The translations under genes and the position numbers were made by a program. This document shows, piece after piece, positions 5,802-7,986 of a DNA stretch of 7,986 bases. Position 1 is the first letter of the stretch. Each line of letters opens with the position of its first letter. The stretch comes from Candidatus Coliplasma caballi (GTDB taxonomy: Bacteria; Bacillota; Clostridia; Oscillospirales; CAG-382): positions 1 to 7,986 of the forward strand of contig JAGHTH010000056.1 in NCBI GenBank assembly GCA_018065365.1, written 5' to 3'. The notes beneath the pieces are model-generated. The model saw only the letters and a list, made by a program, of their open reading frames with translations, was not told the origin of the DNA and did no database searches.

Positions 5802-7331
5802 ATGAAAAAGACTTTTACACGGGTTCTTTGCGTGCTGTTTGCTCTCGCGTTGATCCCGTTCGCTGCTGCCTGCAGCGGCAACGAAACTTCGGATGATCCG
5901 CTCGGCGAATCTTCCGCGGAGACTTCTTCCGAACCCGAATACGTCCTGTTTTCCAACCTCCCCGACGTCAAATATCCGGGTGAAACGGTTACATTCCTGG
6001 TCGAAGGCGATTACATGGACACCTACGCTTCGATCGAAGTCATGCCGCAGGAAAATTCGTACAGTACCCTGAAAGACGCGATCCAGACCAGAAACGACCT
6101 CGTCGAAGAAAAGTTCGGAGTGGAGATCGCCGAAGTCCGTACCGAAGGATACGGCGATATGATGAACAAGCTGCGCGACAACGCGATGAGCGGACTTTCG
6201 CTCTACGATATCGTAATGCCTTATATGGGCGACGCGGCGAAGTTTGCGCAGGAGGGCAACCTCATCGACCTGCAAACGCTGGAAAACGTTCATCTCGATT
6301 GCGACTACTACGATCAGGGTTCTGTTCAGGATCTTTCGATCAATCACAAGAACTATTTCGTTACAGGCGATCTTTCCCTGCTCTGCTACGACGTTACGCA
6401 TGCGCTGGTGTTCAACAAAGACACCGTCACGGACAACGGACTTGAAAACCCGTACGATCTGGTCAGAAACAAGCAGTGGACGATCGACAAACTCTGGGAG
6501 ATGGCGAAAAAGGTTACCGCCGACACCGACGGCGAAGCCGGAATGAGTTACACCGACACTTACGGCTTTATCGTCAACAAGAACTTCGTTTCCTCGATGT
6601 TCATCGGATCGGGACAGCGTTTCTCCGTCAAGAACGAGAACGACGAGCCCACGATTGCCGTTTACAACGAGCAGGCGGTCAAGGTGTTCGACAAGATCTT
6701 CCGTCTGGTCAACGACGACACCACGTCCGGACAGATCGACAACATGAGCGGCGGCTTCGGCCATTCGGCACAGGTTGCAGGAAAAACGGTCTGGGACGCG
6801 GCACGCGAAGCAACCGCAAACAAGCGCACCCTGTTCCATTCCGTTTCGCTAAGCGGTATTCTCGCCCTCGGCGAATACGACTGCAACTTCGGCGTTCTTC
6901 CCACCCCGATGTTTGATGACAGCCAAGAACGCTATTATTGCCGTGTTTCCACGCTTTACGCTTCCTGCGCAGGCATTCCGATCAACGCCAAGAACGTCGA
7001 AATGTCTTCCGTCATTATGGACGCGATGTTCCAGGCATCCACCAACACGGTCAAGGACGCTTACATCAACACCATTATGAAAGAGCGCAAGATCCAGGAT
7101 AACGACAGCGAAGATATGCTGGATATCATCTTTGAATCCCGCGTGTACGATTTCGGCTCCGTCTTCAACTGGGGCGGTGCGAGTGAATTCGACGTAAATT
7201 CCATTACCGGATTCATGAACGAGATCGCGTTCTCCGGAACGAACACGTTCGTTTCGAGATGGGACGAGATCAAGGACGTCGTCAAGTCCGCAATGGAAGG
7301 CACCATCGACGCGTACAGAAAGAACGATTAA
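5802..7331 (+). CDS. Solute-binding lipoprotein, family 1 (sugar-type) like, second of a tandem pair
   Basis: A 509-residue paralogue of the preceding gene. The signal peptide (MKKTFTRVLCVLF...) ends in the lipobox AAAC with lipidated cysteine 24; a short Ser/Glu/Asp-rich linker leads to the mature domain starting near YVLFSNLP (47). The two proteins align with only one single-residue gap. Shared blocks include THALVFNK, WTIDKLWEMAKK (from W226), GSGQRF, FGVLPTP (363-369), IMKERKIQD and IAFSGTNT. They differ most at about 313-327, where this copy is glycine-rich. GGAGG at 5786-5790 lies 11 nt before the ATG and only 2 nt after the upstream stop; the 18-nt gap means cotranscription. The role is presumably solute capture on the cell surface, possibly with a different ligand from the first copy. 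Synonymous sites differ widely between the copies, so the duplication is not recent. A hairpin terminator follows 16 nt after the stop. Confidence 0.85.
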   Translation: MKKTFTRVLCVLFALALIPFAAACSGNETSDDPLGESSAETSSEPEYVLFSNLPDVKYPGETVTFLVEGDYMDTYASIEVMPQENSYSTLKDAIQTRNDLVEEKFGVEIAEVRTEGYGDMMNKLRDNAMSGLSLYDIVMPYMGDAAKFAQEGNLIDLQTLENVHLDCDYYDQGSVQDLSINHKNYFVTGDLSLLCYDVTHALVFNKDTVTDNGLENPYDLVRNKQWTIDKLWEMAKKVTADTDGEAGMSYTDTYGFIVNKNFVSSMFIGSGQRFSVKNENDEPTIAVYNEQAVKVFDKIFRLVNDDTTSGQIDNMSGGFGHSAQVAGKTVWDAAREATANKRTLFHSVSLSGILALGEYDCNFGVLPTPMFDDSQERYYCRVSTLYASCAGIPINAKNVEMSSVIMDAMFQASTNTVKDAYINTIMKERKIQDNDSEDMLDIIFESRVYDFGSVFNWGGASEFDVNSITGFMNEIAFSGTNTFVSRWDEIKDVVKSAMEGTIDAYRKND

Positions 7332-7347
7332 CACATAGCAAAACGAA

Positions 7348-7381
7348 GAAGCCGTGGTCAGACGATCACGGCTTCCTTTTT
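7348..7381 (+). terminator. Rho-independent terminator, probably bidirectional
   Basis: GAAGCCGTG (7348-7356) pairs perfectly with CACGGCTTC (7367-7375), extended inward by a G-U and a U-A pair around a six-base loop, then C and five T (7377-7381). It ends the lipoprotein operon. On the other strand the same hairpin is followed by TTCGTTTTG, so it may also end the convergent htpG transcript, whose stop is 21 nt away. Confidence 0.88.
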
Positions 7382-7401
7382 ATTTCCGATTCGGTTTGAG
7401 A

Positions 7402-7986
7402 TCAATACTCCAGCAAGATCTTTCCGTTCAGCGCGACGTACTCTTTCAGTTCTTCGGGAGAAAGCGGACGGGACAGCATGACGGCAGAGAGATAGACGTG
7501 CTTGGCGATCGTTTCCGCTTTGGGATCGTTCTCCGGCAACGTCAGCAGCTTCTTGATCAATGCGCTCTCGGTGTTGACGGTCAGCACTTCTTCCACGGGG
7601 AAAGAGAAATTTTCCGAGCCGCCCTGAATGCTGTACATTTTCATCATATCAGCCATACGGCGAGATTCCTCGCTCACGGAAACCAAAGCGGGCGCATCTT
7701 CGGGATTCAGCGGGACGAACGAAACTTTTGCGTCATCTTTTCCGATCGCTTTTTTGAACAGGTCTTCCAGCGAGCCGGTTTCGTTCTCGCCTTCGCCTTT
7801 GACGGCGTCAAGCGCCGAGTCAATGCGTGCGAACTTGACTTTTTCGTTCTTGCTTTCGAGGAATTGCGCGTAACTCGTGTCGATCAGCGTATCAAACACC
7901 AGCACGGGCAAATTCTTCTGCGCAAACAATCCGAGGTAATAGCTCTGCGCGTTCTTGTCGGTGGTGTAATATACGGTGTATTCCTC
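7402..7986 (-). CDS. htpG: Chaperone HtpG (bacterial Hsp90), C-terminal part; start lies beyond the window
   Basis: HtpG is a cytoplasmic ATP-dependent dimeric chaperone of the Hsp90 family. The window holds the last 194 codons of roughly 620 expected; the frame is open to the right edge, so the ATP-binding and most of the middle domain are outside. The visible part begins in the late middle domain with EEYTVYYTTDKNAQSYYLGLFAQ, shown here in pieces: VYYTTDKNAQ, then LVFDTLIDTSY and FLESKNEKVKFARID. These match the family's YYxTDE..Q and DTLID....LESKNEG..F.RID segments. The remaining 130 residues correspond to the C-terminal dimerisation domain, with LTVNTESALIKKL typical of it, and end in KILLEY. 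An in-frame TTG at 7929 is internal and not the start. The gene converges on the lipoprotein pair and shares its terminator. No break was seen. Confidence 0.93.
   Translation of the reverse strand, partial: EEYTVYYTTDKNAQSYYLGLFAQKNLPVLVFDTLIDTSYAQFLESKNEKVKFARIDSALDAVKGEGENETGSLEDLFKKAIGKDDAKVSFVPLNPEDAPALVSVSEESRRMADMMKMYSIQGGSENFSFPVEEVLTVNTESALIKKLLTLPENDPKAETIAKHVYLSAVMLSRPLSPEELKEYVALNGKILLEY

Noticed and set aside
4143..6839. An 898-codon open frame on the minus strand opposite both lipoprotein genes.
   Set aside because: It runs antisense across both paralogues and their intergenic gap and repeats internally as they do. Its composition (rich in Val, Arg, Asp, His) is what reversed C-ending codons produce. 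It also reads through the divergent promoter region into AT-rich sequence. It shows no family resemblance and no sensible start; the lipoprotein reading explains it.

Overview
The window looks like a chromosomal segment from a Gram-positive, Clostridia-type bacterium (Firmicutes/Bacillota), with a G+C content a little over half by eye. The evidence is a compact phoH-ybeY-era-recO-mutS2 housekeeping cluster in Firmicutes-like order, strong Shine-Dalgarno sites, short or overlapping junctions, and lipobox-bearing solute-binding lipoproteins. I cannot name the genus from sequence alone.

Left part (1-4165, minus strand): one operon is transcribed right to left from a near-perfect sigma-A promoter at 4137-4165. 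Gene order in the direction of transcription is phoH (PhoH-like ATPase), ybeY (rRNA endoribonuclease/maturation factor), era (ribosome-assembly GTPase), recO (recombination mediator) and the 5' part of mutS2, which runs off the left edge. Three of these genes serve RNA metabolism and ribosome maturation; two serve DNA recombination and repair. Junctions are an ATGA overlap (phoH/ybeY), 12 nt (ybeY/era), 23 nt (era/recO) and an ATGA overlap (recO/mutS2), so translation is probably coupled. mutS2 carries an apparent one-base deletion near position 779 that stops the first frame after 59 codons; the remaining MutS2 sequence continues cleanly in another frame to the edge.

Middle part (4078-4256): a 179-bp divergent intergenic region with back-to-back promoters whose -35 boxes lie only 19 bp apart, plus a 7-bp-armed inverted repeat over the plus-strand -35 box.

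Right part (4257-7331, plus strand): two tandem paralogous lipoproteins of the extracellular solute-binding (family 1, sugar-type) class, 18 nt apart, nearly gapless in alignment and with no permease or ATPase gene in the window. They are the only accessory-looking cargo. A hairpin terminator at 7348-7381 follows, probably working in both directions because the next gene is convergent.

Right edge (7402-7986, minus strand): the C-terminal 194 codons of htpG (bacterial Hsp90).

No RNA gene, insertion sequence, CRISPR array or phage gene was seen. No gene-free stretch exceeds 300 bases. I found no convincing new system; the items most worth a second look are the mutS2 frameshift and the orphan tandem binding lipoproteins.
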